A stretch of DNA of 55,099 bases from an uncultured SAR86 cluster bacterium (GCA_902585315.1 CACIDC010000005.1:1-55099), one strand, 5' to 3'; shown: positions 16,824-26,272, counted from the stretch's first letter. Notes: generated by a model from the letters alone, not told the origin. A program made the numbers and translations.

Positions 16824-19403
16824 TTAATCCATTAATCCTAATTCAAATTGAATGTTAAGCATTCTTCCTCTTGGATCATGCACTCTTGTATCAAAACTAA
16901 AGTCTGGAGCGTCGTACAACAGTGGAGGATTTTCATCAAATAAATTTATAAGAGCAAACTTACCATCTAAACTAACATTGTTAAAAAGCACGCCAATTGG
17001 CAGCTCAAAAGACAGATCAAAAACTAAGAATGAGTCGACTTTGCTGCTATATCCAAGGCTTGCTGCACTTTCTGGTATAGTTCGATTATTTTCATAGCTA
17101 CTTATATACCTTGCATTAAATCCAGTCTCATATTTTTTATATTTCCAAGTTAAAAAAGAATTTATTCTATTTCTAGGCAATGCATGTGTATGTGTATCAA
17201 AATTAAATTTTCCAATTCTATTTGTAAGCACTGTTTCCGTACCAACCGAATTTTGATCAGGCGTTAAAAATTTAAAAAAGGAAGTGCCTTTAAGAGCAAA
17301 CTCTAGGATGCCGTTATCACTTAGATCAAAAATATGTTCATAACCTAGATCAATGCCAGATATTAATGTACTCTCCTCATTAAAGTATGTTGTGGTTACA
17401 GCAATAAGTTCACCATTTTCATTTCTGGTAATGCTAGGTCCTTGAGGGTCGAGATCTAGGATGGCTTGTGAACTTTCCGCTTCAATTCTGTCACGGTAAT
17501 CAATTTTCCAATAATCAATAGAAAATCGGTTTATGTCTGAATCGTATATCAACCCAAAGTTTGAATTAGTAGAAGTAGCTGGTTTTAAATCTGGATTACC
17601 TATTCTGGCTTGTCGGACAAAAATACTTCCTTCAAGATCTCTGACACTTCCAAGATTTATGTCACTTGAATACATTTGCGCCATAGACGGCATGGTAAAT
17701 GATGTTCCACGAGAAATTCTTAATGTAATTTGATCTATTGGATTGTAGCTAAGTGAAATTTTAGGATCCAATGATGAAAAATTATCAACTTTTTCATACC
17801 TGGCTGCCAGTCGCAGTCCTAGAGAATCAAATAATTCTTGTTCTCCCTCAAAAAAAGCACCGTATTTATTCCTACTTTGGTTAACATTCTGACCACCTCC
17901 CAAAAAGAATAAATCAGCTGTTTTAGTAATCTTGCCGTCGCTATCGAATTCTGCTCTCGCTAAATCGTTATATTCAATATCAAGTGTCTCATTATTAATC
18001 TGAACACCAAAAGCATAGTTGAAATCATTAAGCGAAGATCTTGCTATAGCATCAAGGGCAGTTAGTCCGCCATCTTTTGAGGAAATCTCTGCGCCCCTTA
18101 CAAAATCTATAAGCTCAATGGGGTTTTGAGTATGATCAAATATGTTCCATGTTAGATCACCGCTCTCCCCTCCATTACCAAGCAAAGCCTGTTGAAAGCG
18201 TGAGTCAATTATATCTGGTCTAACATGATTATTTTTGTGTTCACTAGTTGTTAGTGATACATCAAAATCAAAATTATTTATTGCAAAGTCATAACTATAG
18301 CTTAAATGATATTGTCTGATGTCTTTTGGTGATAAAGGAGATGGGTATTGCGCTCCTAATGGTCGACCAAGCCATCTAACTGGCACATTAAATGGGCTAC
18401 CACCTTCTCCAGGATTGATAAGTCTTGATAAGAAGGGTAACGCTGGATAAGAGGGTGATTGCGGATTGTCATTTACTTGAACTTTGGATGTTAACAGCGT
18501 CAAATCATGTTTACTATTCGACAATGAAAAATAAAATTTATTATGATCCTCATCATTATAAATATTGAATCTTGTACCATATCTAAACCTGCATCGACCA
18601 TCTAATATCCCTCCATTTTGTTCGCAATTAGGGTCTGGCACAACTTGTCCAGAGACGTACTCACCCGCATAAAGTCCAGAATTTACTGTGTCATCAGCAG
18701 ACATAATAAAAGTATTCCCTAAACCACTTACTGCCAGTTCAGCAATTCGAGGTATTTCAGATGCTGAGAAAGGTGAGCGATTTAATTGGTTGAAACCAAA
18801 GACAGCATCGAGCCCAAGAATTTTTGTACCAAATAAGAGACCAAAGTTTGCCTCTTTATTGTTGTTATTTTCAGCGGACTGATCACCAAATCTAATTTTA
18901 AATCCATCAAAGTTTTTATAAGTTAAAAAATTTATAACTCCCGCAACTGCGTCAGAACCATATGCTGTTGTTGCCCCTTCTTTTAAAATTTCTATATTTT
19001 GAAAAGCAATTTCTGGGATTATGTTTGCATCAATGTACCCCTCTCCGTCATTGGAGGGCGTCCCTGCAAAAGTATGTCTTTTAGAATTTATCAATAGCAA
19101 AGTTGAGGCTTGATTTAAGCCACGTAGAGTAATTGACGCCATACCTTGATCAACCCCTTCAAGAGCATTTGTTTGAAAACGAGAACCTGAAGAACTGTTT
19201 AAAAATTTGCTAATTTCAGCAATGTTATTGATATTAAATTTGTCAAAGTCCTCTGAGGAAATTTGTTCTACTGGAGACGCATCTAATTCAGTGTCTTTTA
19301 AAAGTGAACCGGTTATTACAACTTCTTCAATTTCTTGGGAATGAATGAAGCTCGCACTAGAGAAAAGTGAAAATATGAGAACTAGCCAAGTAGGTTGCTT
19401 CAC
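16824..19403 (-). CDS. TonB-dependent outer-membrane receptor (substrate unknown)
   Basis: 859 residues. It has a signal peptide (about 1-22), a TonB-box-like EEVVITGSLL, and a plug domain with ITLRGLNQASTLLLINSKR and EILKEGATTAYGSDAVAGVI. A 22-strand barrel follows and ends in an aromatic-rich strand (RMLNIQFELGLMD). Such receptors import scarce ligands across the outer membrane using TonB energy. The first codon is GTG at 19403. The long extracellular loops give no clue to ligand. It is flanked by the CIA30 and MerC genes on the same strand; neither suggests a substrate. Confidence 0.92.
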   Translation of the reverse strand: MKQPTWLVLIFSLFSSASFIHSQEIEEVVITGSLLKDTELDASPVEQISSEDFDKFNINNIAEISKFLNSSSGSRFQTNALEGVDQGMASITLRGLNQASTLLLINSKRHTFAGTPSNDGEGYIDANIIPEIAFQNIEILKEGATTAYGSDAVAGVINFLTYKNFDGFKIRFGDQSAENNNNKEANFGLLFGTKILGLDAVFGFNQLNRSPFSASEIPRIAELAVSGLGNTFIMSADDTVNSGLYAGEYVSGQVVPDPNCEQNGGILDGRCRFRYGTRFNIYNDEDHNKFYFSLSNSKHDLTLLTSKVQVNDNPQSPSYPALPFLSRLINPGEGGSPFNVPVRWLGRPLGAQYPSPLSPKDIRQYHLSYSYDFAINNFDFDVSLTTSEHKNNHVRPDIIDSRFQQALLGNGGESGDLTWNIFDHTQNPIELIDFVRGAEISSKDGGLTALDAIARSSLNDFNYAFGVQINNETLDIEYNDLARAEFDSDGKITKTADLFFLGGGQNVNQSRNKYGAFFEGEQELFDSLGLRLAARYEKVDNFSSLDPKISLSYNPIDQITLRISRGTSFTMPSMAQMYSSDINLGSVRDLEGSIFVRQARIGNPDLKPATSTNSNFGLIYDSDINRFSIDYWKIDYRDRIEAESSQAILDLDPQGPSITRNENGELIAVTTTYFNEESTLISGIDLGYEHIFDLSDNGILEFALKGTSFFKFLTPDQNSVGTETVLTNRIGKFNFDTHTHALPRNRINSFLTWKYKKYETGFNARYISSYENNRTIPESAASLGYSSKVDSFLVFDLSFELPIGVLFNNVSLDGKFALINLFDENPPLLYDAPDFSFDTRVHDPRGRMLNIQFELGLMD

Positions 19404-19442
19404 AAAAAATATTATTACTTCAAAGAACTTTAAAAGCTAGGT

Positions 19443-19943
19443 TTAAAATACGTTGACGTCTTTAAACTCGAGATCTACATCAAAATCCCTGCCATAACCA
19501 GCGATACTAATATCTCTGATGTTTTGTGGTTTCATAGATGCCATCATGTAGCCATTTTTTTGAAATTGGTCAAAACTTATTTCAAATTCTTGCCATTCAT
19601 CACTAACGTCGAAAGTTGAGCTTAAATAAGACCAAGGAGGCATTTTCACTCCTTTAAGCGTAAGATGAACTTCATAAGTTTCATTGTTGCCTCTGGCTTT
19701 GAATTTAATACCCTTTGCATTTTTACTGATTTCTTCTGGTCGGTGTGCCAATCTGACGAAACCACCATCTTTTTTGACAACATTTCCAGTCATCTTGAAA
19801 GTTCCATCATCATAATCTGCTTCTAAATTTGATGAACCGCCCATAACTCTATCAGTTACGACATACCATTGATCGGGTTTATCAGACATTTCAGCAAATG
19901 TGCTCATAGTTATAAAGAGTAAAAATACATATAAGTTTTTCAT
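19443..19943 (-). CDS. Exported CIA30-domain protein
   Basis: 166 residues: a signal peptide (about 1-17), then one CIA30-type beta-sandwich. Diagnostic segments are WYVVTDRVMGGSS at the start, GGFVRLAHRP, GIKFKARGN, SDEWQEFEISFDQF and the closing RDISIAGYGR. The family includes complex I assembly factor NDUFAF1, but bacterial exported members are mostly of unknown, possibly carbohydrate-binding, function. Upstream TTGAAA, a 16-nt spacer and TAAATT end 6 nt before the ATG, a clean leaderless arrangement. Confidence 0.8.
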   Translation of the reverse strand: MKNLYVFLLFITMSTFAEMSDKPDQWYVVTDRVMGGSSNLEADYDDGTFKMTGNVVKKDGGFVRLAHRPEEISKNAKGIKFKARGNNETYEVHLTLKGVKMPPWSYLSSTFDVSDEWQEFEISFDQFQKNGYMMASMKPQNIRDISIAGYGRDFDVDLEFKDVNVF

Positions 19944-19949
19944 TGTTTT

Positions 19950-19977
19950 AATTTAAGACTTTTACGTATTATTTCAA
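19950..19977 (-). promoter_or_regulatory. Promoter of the CIA30-domain gene
   Basis: Minus-strand -35 TTGAAA (19977-19972), 16-bp spacer, -10 TAAATT (19955-19950), then AAAACA and the ATG at 19943. The expected start site is the A of the ATG. No Shine-Dalgarno could fit. Confidence 0.5.
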
Positions 19978-19985
19978 CCTATAAT

Positions 19986-21020
19986 CTAGGCCGCTTGAGA
20001 TGATTTTTTAGAAATTTGATTTAAATAGTTTGCTACATCAAGCATTCTATTTGAGAATCCCCACTCATTGTCGTACCAAGCAAGGGTCTTAGTTGTTTTA
20101 CCTATTTTTCTTGTATGTGATTTATCAAAAATAACAGAGTGTGAATCATTTCCAAAATCTGTGCTCACGAGAGGAATCTCATTGACATCTAAAATGCCAG
20201 ATAAACCATTCTTTGCTGCTGCTTCTAACCTTGCATTTAATTCTTCAATTGAAAAATCTTTCTCAGTTGTAAAGGTAAAATCTAATAGCGAGACATTTGA
20301 AACTGGGACTCTCACCGCAAGTCCATCTAGTTTGCCTCTTAACTCTGGCAAGACATCGCCAACCGCTGAAGCAGCACCTGTTTTTGTGGGAATCATTGAT
20401 AAGCTAGCTGCTCTTGCTCGTAAAAGATCTGAGTGATGAACATCTAACAAGGATTGATCATTGGTATAAGCATGAATAGTATTTACCAGGCCATTTAAAA
20501 TTTTATATTCTTCATGAATTATTTTTGCTAATGGAGCCAGACAATTAGTTGTGCAAGATGCATTTGAAATAATTCGATCCTCTTTTGTTAACGTCTCATG
20601 ATTCACACCGAAGACGATGGTTTTATCAACATTTTGCCCTGGTGCTGAAATTAAAACTCTTTTGGCACCAGCCTGAATATGTTGTTCTGCTTTATCTTTG
20701 CTTGTAAATAAACCAGTGCATTCAAATACTATATCTATATTTAATTTAGCCCATGGAAGTTTTGCTGGATCCTTTTCTGAAAAACATGTAATGTCAAAAC
20801 CGTCAACTTTTATTGAGGTTTTTGAGTGTTCAACTTCGTTTTTAAGCTTGCCATGCACTGAATCATATTTCAGAAGATGTGCACTATCACTTGGAGATCC
20901 GAGGTCGTTAATAGCTACAATTTCTATTTGATTGAATTTTTTCCAGACTTGTTCTCTCGCCAGATAGGAGCGCAGAATATTTCTTCCAATTCTGCCAAAA
21001 CCGTTTATTGCAATTCTCAT
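19986..21020 (-). CDS. gap: Glyceraldehyde-3-phosphate dehydrogenase
   Basis: 344 residues. It oxidises glyceraldehyde 3-phosphate to 1,3-bisphosphoglycerate with NAD (or the reverse). Seen: NAD fold start INGFGRIGRNILR, catalytic cysteine block SNASCTTNCLAPL (about 150-160), HAYTNDQSLLDVHH, and NEWGFSNRMLDV near the end. The usual phosphorylating GAPDH features fit better than erythrose-4-phosphate dehydrogenase, though the two are close. It is followed on this strand by the CIA30 gene after 42 bp, which has its own promoter-like element. Confidence 0.93.
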   Translation of the reverse strand: MRIAINGFGRIGRNILRSYLAREQVWKKFNQIEIVAINDLGSPSDSAHLLKYDSVHGKLKNEVEHSKTSIKVDGFDITCFSEKDPAKLPWAKLNIDIVFECTGLFTSKDKAEQHIQAGAKRVLISAPGQNVDKTIVFGVNHETLTKEDRIISNASCTTNCLAPLAKIIHEEYKILNGLVNTIHAYTNDQSLLDVHHSDLLRARAASLSMIPTKTGAASAVGDVLPELRGKLDGLAVRVPVSNVSLLDFTFTTEKDFSIEELNARLEAAAKNGLSGILDVNEIPLVSTDFGNDSHSVIFDKSHTRKIGKTTKTLAWYDNEWGFSNRMLDVANYLNQISKKSSQAA

Positions 21021-21093
21021 TTATTTGTCTATTTGTTTAAAATGTGAGTTTTTTTGATTAATTTAGGAAGAATATATTAATTTTATTAGCATA

Positions 21094-21130
21094 AATCAAT
21101 AAAATTACATGAAAATATGATTTATTGATT
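21094..21130. repeat. 10-bp inverted repeat over the thiamin-kinase stop codon
   Basis: AATCAATAAA (21094-21103) and its exact reverse complement TTTATTGATT (21121-21130) with a 17-nt loop. The right arm contains the stop codon of the kinase gene (minus strand). The stem is all but one base pair per arm A-T and no T-run follows, so it is not a classic terminator. It may stabilise or define the 3' end of the operon message. Confidence 0.35.
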
Positions 21131-21841
21131 AGATTTAAGCTTATTTGTCACTTTCTGCCATATCTTTTCAACAAATTCTACCAGTACTTCAAATTCTTCA
21201 ATTTCATTAGGATTAAAATCTTGGCCATAAGCTTTTAAAAAAATACTAAGTTGATCTGAAGAAAAATTAAACGATTTTTTTATTGATGCAATTTCATATA
21301 TCGACATATTTAAGCCGGCATATTCCCAGTCTATAAATTTCATTTGCTTGTTGAGAAAAATATTACTTGTGTTGAGATCATTATGACAAAAAACGAGCTC
21401 GTTCGACTTCTTATAGAGCTTGTCAAACAATGCGAAGCTTTCTTGAATTTCAGCAGTGGGGTCTGTGCTAAGAAGATTTCTATAACCTTCGACCTTCTCC
21501 TCAAAAGTACCAACGTCTTGGTTTCCATAATTCAATGAATGAAGTTTACTTAACGTCTTGCCAAATATCTCTAGAAAAACTTGATTGTACTCAGAATTTT
21601 CAACCGAATATTTTAGGTATTCATAGACAATGTGATTGTTTAGCAAATCATAGTCAAGAATATCTGGACATAGATCATAGTTACTGAGAAATTCATGAAT
21701 TTTTAACTCTGTCTCAATGGAGTTGGTAATAATTGCTTCTTTTTTTGTTTTTAAAACTGCTTTTACGTTATTTAAATAACAATATGCAACCTGAGAATAA
21801 GGGGTATCACTGATAGTTTCTGTTATTTTAATTCTACTCAT
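21122..21841 (-). CDS. APH-fold small-molecule kinase, probable thiamin kinase (ThiK-like)
   Basis: 239 residues from ATG 21841 (a longer reading from 21880 would overlap pnuC by 47 nt). The aminoglycoside-phosphotransferase/choline-kinase fold is shown by the catalytic loop FCHNDLNTSNIFL (HxDxxxxN) and metal loop FIDWEYAG. An N-terminal lysine segment (VKAVLKTKKEAIITNS) contributes to ATP binding. Choline kinase would be an alternative by sequence. The third place in an operon with a TPP riboswitch, a TonB receptor and PnuC-type permease makes thiamin the likely substrate, giving thiamin monophosphate. It overlaps the permease gene by 8 nt. Confidence 0.75.
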   Translation of the reverse strand: MSRIKITETISDTPYSQVAYCYLNNVKAVLKTKKEAIITNSIETELKIHEFLSNYDLCPDILDYDLLNNHIVYEYLKYSVENSEYNQVFLEIFGKTLSKLHSLNYGNQDVGTFEEKVEGYRNLLSTDPTAEIQESFALFDKLYKKSNELVFCHNDLNTSNIFLNKQMKFIDWEYAGLNMSIYEIASIKKSFNFSSDQLSIFLKAYGQDFNPNEIEEFEVLVEFVEKIWQKVTNKLKSNQ

Positions 21842-22421
21842 CTGCGAGTTGCCAACTTTTCCTCCAAGCACTATATCCAATAACTACAAGCACCAAATAA
21901 ACTATAAAAAGCAATGCAGTTGGGTATAACTCACGTGATATGAAAAGAAAAACTGAGACGAAGTCTATAACAAACCAATAAAACCAATTCTCTAAAATTT
22001 TTTTAGCGACAAGGTATGAAGCTGCTATTGCTCCCCAAGTTGTAAAAGCGTCTATAAAAGGTGATGCAGCAGCAGTATAAATCGTCAGAACATACCCAGA
22101 TATAAAAGTCAGAAAAACTAAAGCACCAATAACCATTAAATGATTTTTGACACTCCAAGTTGTAATTTTTAAAGCATCATTTAGATCAGGCTTAAATCTC
22201 CATTGATACAGACCATATAAACCTATAAAAATATAAAAAATCTGAAGCAAAGCTTCCATATATAAATTAGCTGAATACATCACAAAGAAATACATTAAGG
22301 AACTAATGATCCATGCTATCCAACACCGTATATCTTCGAGCATTGCAAATATCAAATAGGCAATTGCTAAAATTGCAGCGACTATTTCAAACCAGTTTGT
22401 TTGGAGAAAATCAAAAATCAT
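21834..22421 (-). CDS. PnuC-family permease, probable thiamin transporter (PnuT-like)
   Basis: 195 residues, about seven hydrophobic helices. The pattern CWIAWIISSLMYFFVMYSAN and IFIGLYGLYQWRF is the PnuC family core, with the conserved YGxYQW tail. PnuC takes up nicotinamide riboside; PnuT relatives under THI-box control take up thiamin by facilitated diffusion and rely on phosphorylation for trapping. The TPP riboswitch upstream and kinase downstream support PnuT. The ATG overlaps the receptor gene by 11 nt. Confidence 0.82.
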   Translation of the reverse strand: MIFDFLQTNWFEIVAAILAIAYLIFAMLEDIRCWIAWIISSLMYFFVMYSANLYMEALLQIFYIFIGLYGLYQWRFKPDLNDALKITTWSVKNHLMVIGALVFLTFISGYVLTIYTAAASPFIDAFTTWGAIAASYLVAKKILENWFYWFVIDFVSVFLFISRELYPTALLFIVYLVLVVIGYSAWRKSWQLADE

Positions 22422-24513
22422 ATCTTACTGAAAAGCCAAAATGTCTTGGATCACCATGTCTTTCGTATAGAGTATCAATAAAATCTGGTGCCTCATTTCC
22501 AAAATAAAATCCTCGGGTCGAATAATACTCATCAAAAAGATTTCTTGCCCAAATCTCAAAGGTCCAGTCATTTATCTCATAACCAAAATTTACGTTAGTT
22601 AATAAATATGAATCTGATTTATTATTGTGTGAATCTGAATAATAGAAACCGCTCTTTCCAGTAAAATTAACATTCAAATAAGCATTATTAAAAGGCAGAT
22701 AATTTAAACCTAAGGAATAAGAATTTGTTGGAGCATGGGCTTGTGCTCTACCCTCAAGATCAGGTCTTGACTCCCAATTTTTAATCTCTGTCTTAAGTAA
22801 ACCCAAATTTACAAAGACGCTTAAACTTTCGGAGACGACAGTATTAAGGTTAAGCTCTAATCCGTAATTGACTCCCTCTGCAGCATTTTGAGTAAGGTAA
22901 ACAAATGTATTTGGGTCATTTGGATCTACTTGTGTCGATATCAGCACTTGTTGATCCTCTCGATCAGAATAAAACGCATTTAATCTTAAATCGGTATTTG
23001 TGCTGATTGGCAGGTCAACCCCAATTTCATAATTGGTTAAAAATTCTGGATCGTATTCTAAATCTTCAGCAGTTGTACCCTCTATTAAACCTAAACCAAC
23101 ATTAAAGCCGCCTTGTTTATAACCTTTGGCGTAATTAATGAATAGGTTTTTATCGCCATCAAAATTATGGACTAAAGATGCTTTACCACCGACCATACTG
23201 TTAGATGGTTTAAATCTCTCATTATCTGAATCGGAATATTTAGCCGACCAGTCCTCCCAACGAAGACCCAAGGAAATTTTAGTAAATGCCGTAAAGTCAT
23301 ATTCAAGATTGCCAAAGAAAGCAGTATTTTCTGAAGAATAATCACTCGAGGAAATAGTCAGACTTGAATAAGGACTGAAAGGGTCTTGAGGGTCTCCATA
23401 CAGGCCGTCATCTTGGCGATCATTTGTTTCATCAAGTTTTAAATAAGAAACCCCCAATACCCAAGAAAAAGGCAATCTTTCAGTCTCGAAGTTTTCATTT
23501 GAAACCAGTCTAAATTCTTGACCAAAAGATTTACGATTACGTAAGGTTTGCGAAAAATAATCGTATGTGTAGGGCGCATGAGAATCAACATTGCCCCAAT
23601 CTGCATCATAACTAAAGACTACATCTGTATTTGTAGTGCTAGTCAGGCTTTGAAATTCTGAAAATCTATTTTTTTTAAAAAATTTAAGGCCCAGTGTATC
23701 GGTTTTTTGAGCATCCATGCCTGGTCGATCAGACAGCGTATTCAATGAACCATCTATAGTCCAAATATCAGCAGGATCATCCATATCAACCTGACTAAGT
23801 AAAACTTTTGCAGTCAAATCTCTATCTAAATCAAAATCTAGTTTAAGTCGTAGCGTAGTTTCATCTTTTCTGGAGGTATCTGAACGATTTAAATATAAAT
23901 TTTCTCGAAATCCATCGGTATCATCTTTTCTCAAAGCAAACCTAAACCTGATATTGCCACTTTCATTAGTTGGCCCACCAAAAGCAAGACCAGAACTTAA
24001 AGTATTGTAATCGCCGTATGTAATCTCAGACGTGCCCTCAAATTCTTTGGTGGGTTCTTTGGTTTTTATGTAAATTAAACCAGCTAGAGCATTGGCACCA
24101 ATCCGAGCTCCTTGTGGACCTCTGTAGACTTCAATCTGCTCAACATCAAAAGTGGTTGCTATGCCACCTTGTCCTGAATAATCTACATCATCAATTAAGA
24201 ATGCCACCGATGAATTTGGAGTTCCTAGATAACCAGAACGCTCACCTATGCCCCTAATTTGAAAATACCTTGCTCTTGAATCACTCGCAGCAAAATTAAG
24301 ATTAGGTATAAGGTATGAAAGATTTTCAAAATGCTTGATTGGTTCACTTTTTATATCGTCCTCATCAAGAATAAATACGCTTGAATCCTCATTACTTAAG
24401 TCGGTTTGGCGATAGTCAGCTACTACTATTACTTCTTCTAATTCATCTGAAAAAATAAATTCAGATGCAAACAAAATTACGAAAATATATAGATAATTTA
24501 TGATGTTTTTCAT
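22411..24513 (-). CDS. TonB-dependent receptor under TPP riboswitch control, probable thiamin (or precursor) receptor
   Basis: 700 residues: signal peptide (about 1-21), TonB-box-like LEEVIVVADY, plug with YFQIRGIGERSGYLG and QIEVYRGPQGARIGANALAG, then the barrel ending in HFGFSVRYDF. The start codon is ATG at 24513; its Shine-Dalgarno GGAGG (24524-24520) lies inside the TPP aptamer. It is the first gene of a three-gene overlapping operon with permease and kinase. Riboswitch control makes thiamin, TMP/TPP or a thiamin precursor the likely cargo; the sequence does not distinguish these. Confidence 0.9.
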   Translation of the reverse strand: MKNIINYLYIFVILFASEFIFSDELEEVIVVADYRQTDLSNEDSSVFILDEDDIKSEPIKHFENLSYLIPNLNFAASDSRARYFQIRGIGERSGYLGTPNSSVAFLIDDVDYSGQGGIATTFDVEQIEVYRGPQGARIGANALAGLIYIKTKEPTKEFEGTSEITYGDYNTLSSGLAFGGPTNESGNIRFRFALRKDDTDGFRENLYLNRSDTSRKDETTLRLKLDFDLDRDLTAKVLLSQVDMDDPADIWTIDGSLNTLSDRPGMDAQKTDTLGLKFFKKNRFSEFQSLTSTTNTDVVFSYDADWGNVDSHAPYTYDYFSQTLRNRKSFGQEFRLVSNENFETERLPFSWVLGVSYLKLDETNDRQDDGLYGDPQDPFSPYSSLTISSSDYSSENTAFFGNLEYDFTAFTKISLGLRWEDWSAKYSDSDNERFKPSNSMVGGKASLVHNFDGDKNLFINYAKGYKQGGFNVGLGLIEGTTAEDLEYDPEFLTNYEIGVDLPISTNTDLRLNAFYSDREDQQVLISTQVDPNDPNTFVYLTQNAAEGVNYGLELNLNTVVSESLSVFVNLGLLKTEIKNWESRPDLEGRAQAHAPTNSYSLGLNYLPFNNAYLNVNFTGKSGFYYSDSHNNKSDSYLLTNVNFGYEINDWTFEIWARNLFDEYYSTRGFYFGNEAPDFIDTLYERHGDPRHFGFSVRYDF

Positions 24514-24591
24514 GCAATTCCTCCGCCATCACTATATGGTTCAGGTTCAAAGGGTTCCTTTTCAGATCTCAGGACAAGCCTCCCCTTTGCA
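24513..24591 (-). promoter_or_regulatory. TPP riboswitch (THI box) with embedded ribosome-binding site
   Basis: The minus strand shows the conserved blocks in order: GGGGAGGC (24585-24578), CTGAGA, the pyrophosphate-sensor region ACCCTTTGAACCTGAACC, and GTGATGGCGGAGGAA. Stem P1 is TGCAA (24591-24587) with TTGCA (24517-24513), whose last base is the A of the start codon. The GGAGG Shine-Dalgarno at 24524-24520 is part of the conserved 3' core. Ligand binding should hide ribosome-binding site and start together, so control is expected at translation initiation with no separate expression platform. Family membership is clear from primary sequence; folding was checked by eye only. Confidence 0.93.
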
Positions 24592-24626
24592 CTAATTAAG
24601 ATAATAGTAAGGTTTAAAGCAGAAAT

Positions 24627-26183
24627 CTATTTTTCGATTAATAAATTAGGCTTATCAACTCTTTTCTGGAGTTGAAATTCATCGTGTAAAACGCCGGTTG
24701 CTGTAAAAGCTCTGAAGCGTAAATTATCGCCATCAATATCGATGATTTGGTACAACTGTTTGTTTTCACCAAAAGTTTTAGCGTACTGACCTTTGGTAAT
24801 TTCATACATCTTTGGACCACTGACTGAGACAACATTGACTGTGCCAATCTCCGGATCGTAAGCATGTTGATAACCGGTTGGCACATTCTGTAAATTCTTG
24901 GTGTCAACAAGGCCTGTTCTAGAATAAGTGTGGTCGTGACCACTCAGGATTAAGTCGACTTTATACTTATCAAACAACGGCTTCCAAAGGTCTCTTTGCT
25001 CTACATTATCTCGATCAGCAGCAGGTGAATACATCGGATGATGAAATATAAGAATTGTCCATCGGTTTGGATTTTGCTCCAAAGTTTTCTCCAGCCACGG
25101 AACTTGTGCTTCCAGCTCAGTATTAGAATCTAAAGAGATAAATCTAACGCCTTGGTAATCAATAAAGTAGACCGTTTCTTTTAAACTTTCTTTGGGTACG
25201 TCTTGAATAGGGAAAGAAAATTGTGGGCGCCAATGTGTACTTAAAATTGGAATTCCTGTTGGATTTTGAAGTCGATCGTAAAGAGGTGCTCCTCCTCCTA
25301 AAATTATCTTGCCTTTTAATTCAGCTTGAGAAAAGCCAGTAATTGTCTCGATGCCAGTATCAATCGATTGTATCTGACCATTTTCCTGCACTAATAAAGA
25401 ACCACTTTGTTCAAATTCATCTTCTATGAGTAGTTTGAATACGCCCGGAGCATGTAATGAATACTCATCAACATCTATTTTTACTTCTTTACCACCTTTA
25501 GTTGTCCATATTCTCTTGCGTTGAGAGTCGTCTAAATATTCGTGATTACCTGGCGTTGCTATTACAGGTATTGTGCCATTTACCCAGTCAGGAGCTTGAT
25601 GCCATTCACCCCACTGAGCATCCATATAATGCTCATCGACTAGATCACCAGCATGCAGTGTAAATGCTGCTCTGGGGGCGTCTCGAAATGCCTCCCTAAA
25701 GACCCTAGACCAGTGGGTTTTTACTTCGTTTTGAGCATCTCCAAAATAAATAAAACTGAATGGTTGAGGTTCTAAGCTTGCAGTTTTGAAGTGATAATAT
25801 TCTGTCCAATTTTCACCGTCACCAACTCGGTAAGCATAAATAGTATTTGGCTCAAGATCAGTAAAAGTAACATTATGATAATGCGCATCGTTAATATCAC
25901 TCCTAAAAAGTGTTGTGACAGCTTTAAATTCATTTGTTTGCATAGATCTACCACTCGCATTTGCAACACCAATTTGGGCATAGCCACTCATCACAGAAGT
26001 ATCAGTTCGCCAAGAGACTGACTGGGTCGTTGCCGTATTATCGTTCCATGTGAGCACAACCCTGTCTGGAAGCACTGACGGAGTATGAGCAATTGTTTCG
26101 GATAATTTGGTTGCTTTCCAGCCATCATGAGGAGAGACTAAAAGACTTAGCAAACTCATAAAAATTAAGGAAAATTTTTTCAT
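24627..26183 (-). CDS. Purple-acid-phosphatase-like exported metallophosphoesterase
   Basis: 518 residues from ATG 26183 (a longer frame runs into tRNA-Ile). A signal peptide (about 1-20) is followed by a fibronectin-like N-terminal domain with VVLTWNDNTATTQSVSWRT and NTIYAYRVGDG, typical of purple acid phosphatases. The catalytic domain then shows FIYFGDAQNE, HAGDLVDEH, TPGNHEYLDD, IFHHPMYS and LSGHDHTYSR, all metal-ligand motifs of the family. It probably releases phosphate from organic esters in the periplasm or outside. The leader of 12 nt between the tRNA-Ile CCA and the ATG contains AGGA. Next upstream protein genes are aqpS and arsC. Confidence 0.88.
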   Translation of the reverse strand: MKKFSLIFMSLLSLLVSPHDGWKATKLSETIAHTPSVLPDRVVLTWNDNTATTQSVSWRTDTSVMSGYAQIGVANASGRSMQTNEFKAVTTLFRSDINDAHYHNVTFTDLEPNTIYAYRVGDGENWTEYYHFKTASLEPQPFSFIYFGDAQNEVKTHWSRVFREAFRDAPRAAFTLHAGDLVDEHYMDAQWGEWHQAPDWVNGTIPVIATPGNHEYLDDSQRKRIWTTKGGKEVKIDVDEYSLHAPGVFKLLIEDEFEQSGSLLVQENGQIQSIDTGIETITGFSQAELKGKIILGGGAPLYDRLQNPTGIPILSTHWRPQFSFPIQDVPKESLKETVYFIDYQGVRFISLDSNTELEAQVPWLEKTLEQNPNRWTILIFHHPMYSPAADRDNVEQRDLWKPLFDKYKVDLILSGHDHTYSRTGLVDTKNLQNVPTGYQHAYDPEIGTVNVVSVSGPKMYEITKGQYAKTFGENKQLYQIIDIDGDNLRFRAFTATGVLHDEFQLQKRVDKPNLLIEK

Positions 26184-26195
26184 ACTTATCCTAAA

Positions 26196-26272
<77 letters not shown>

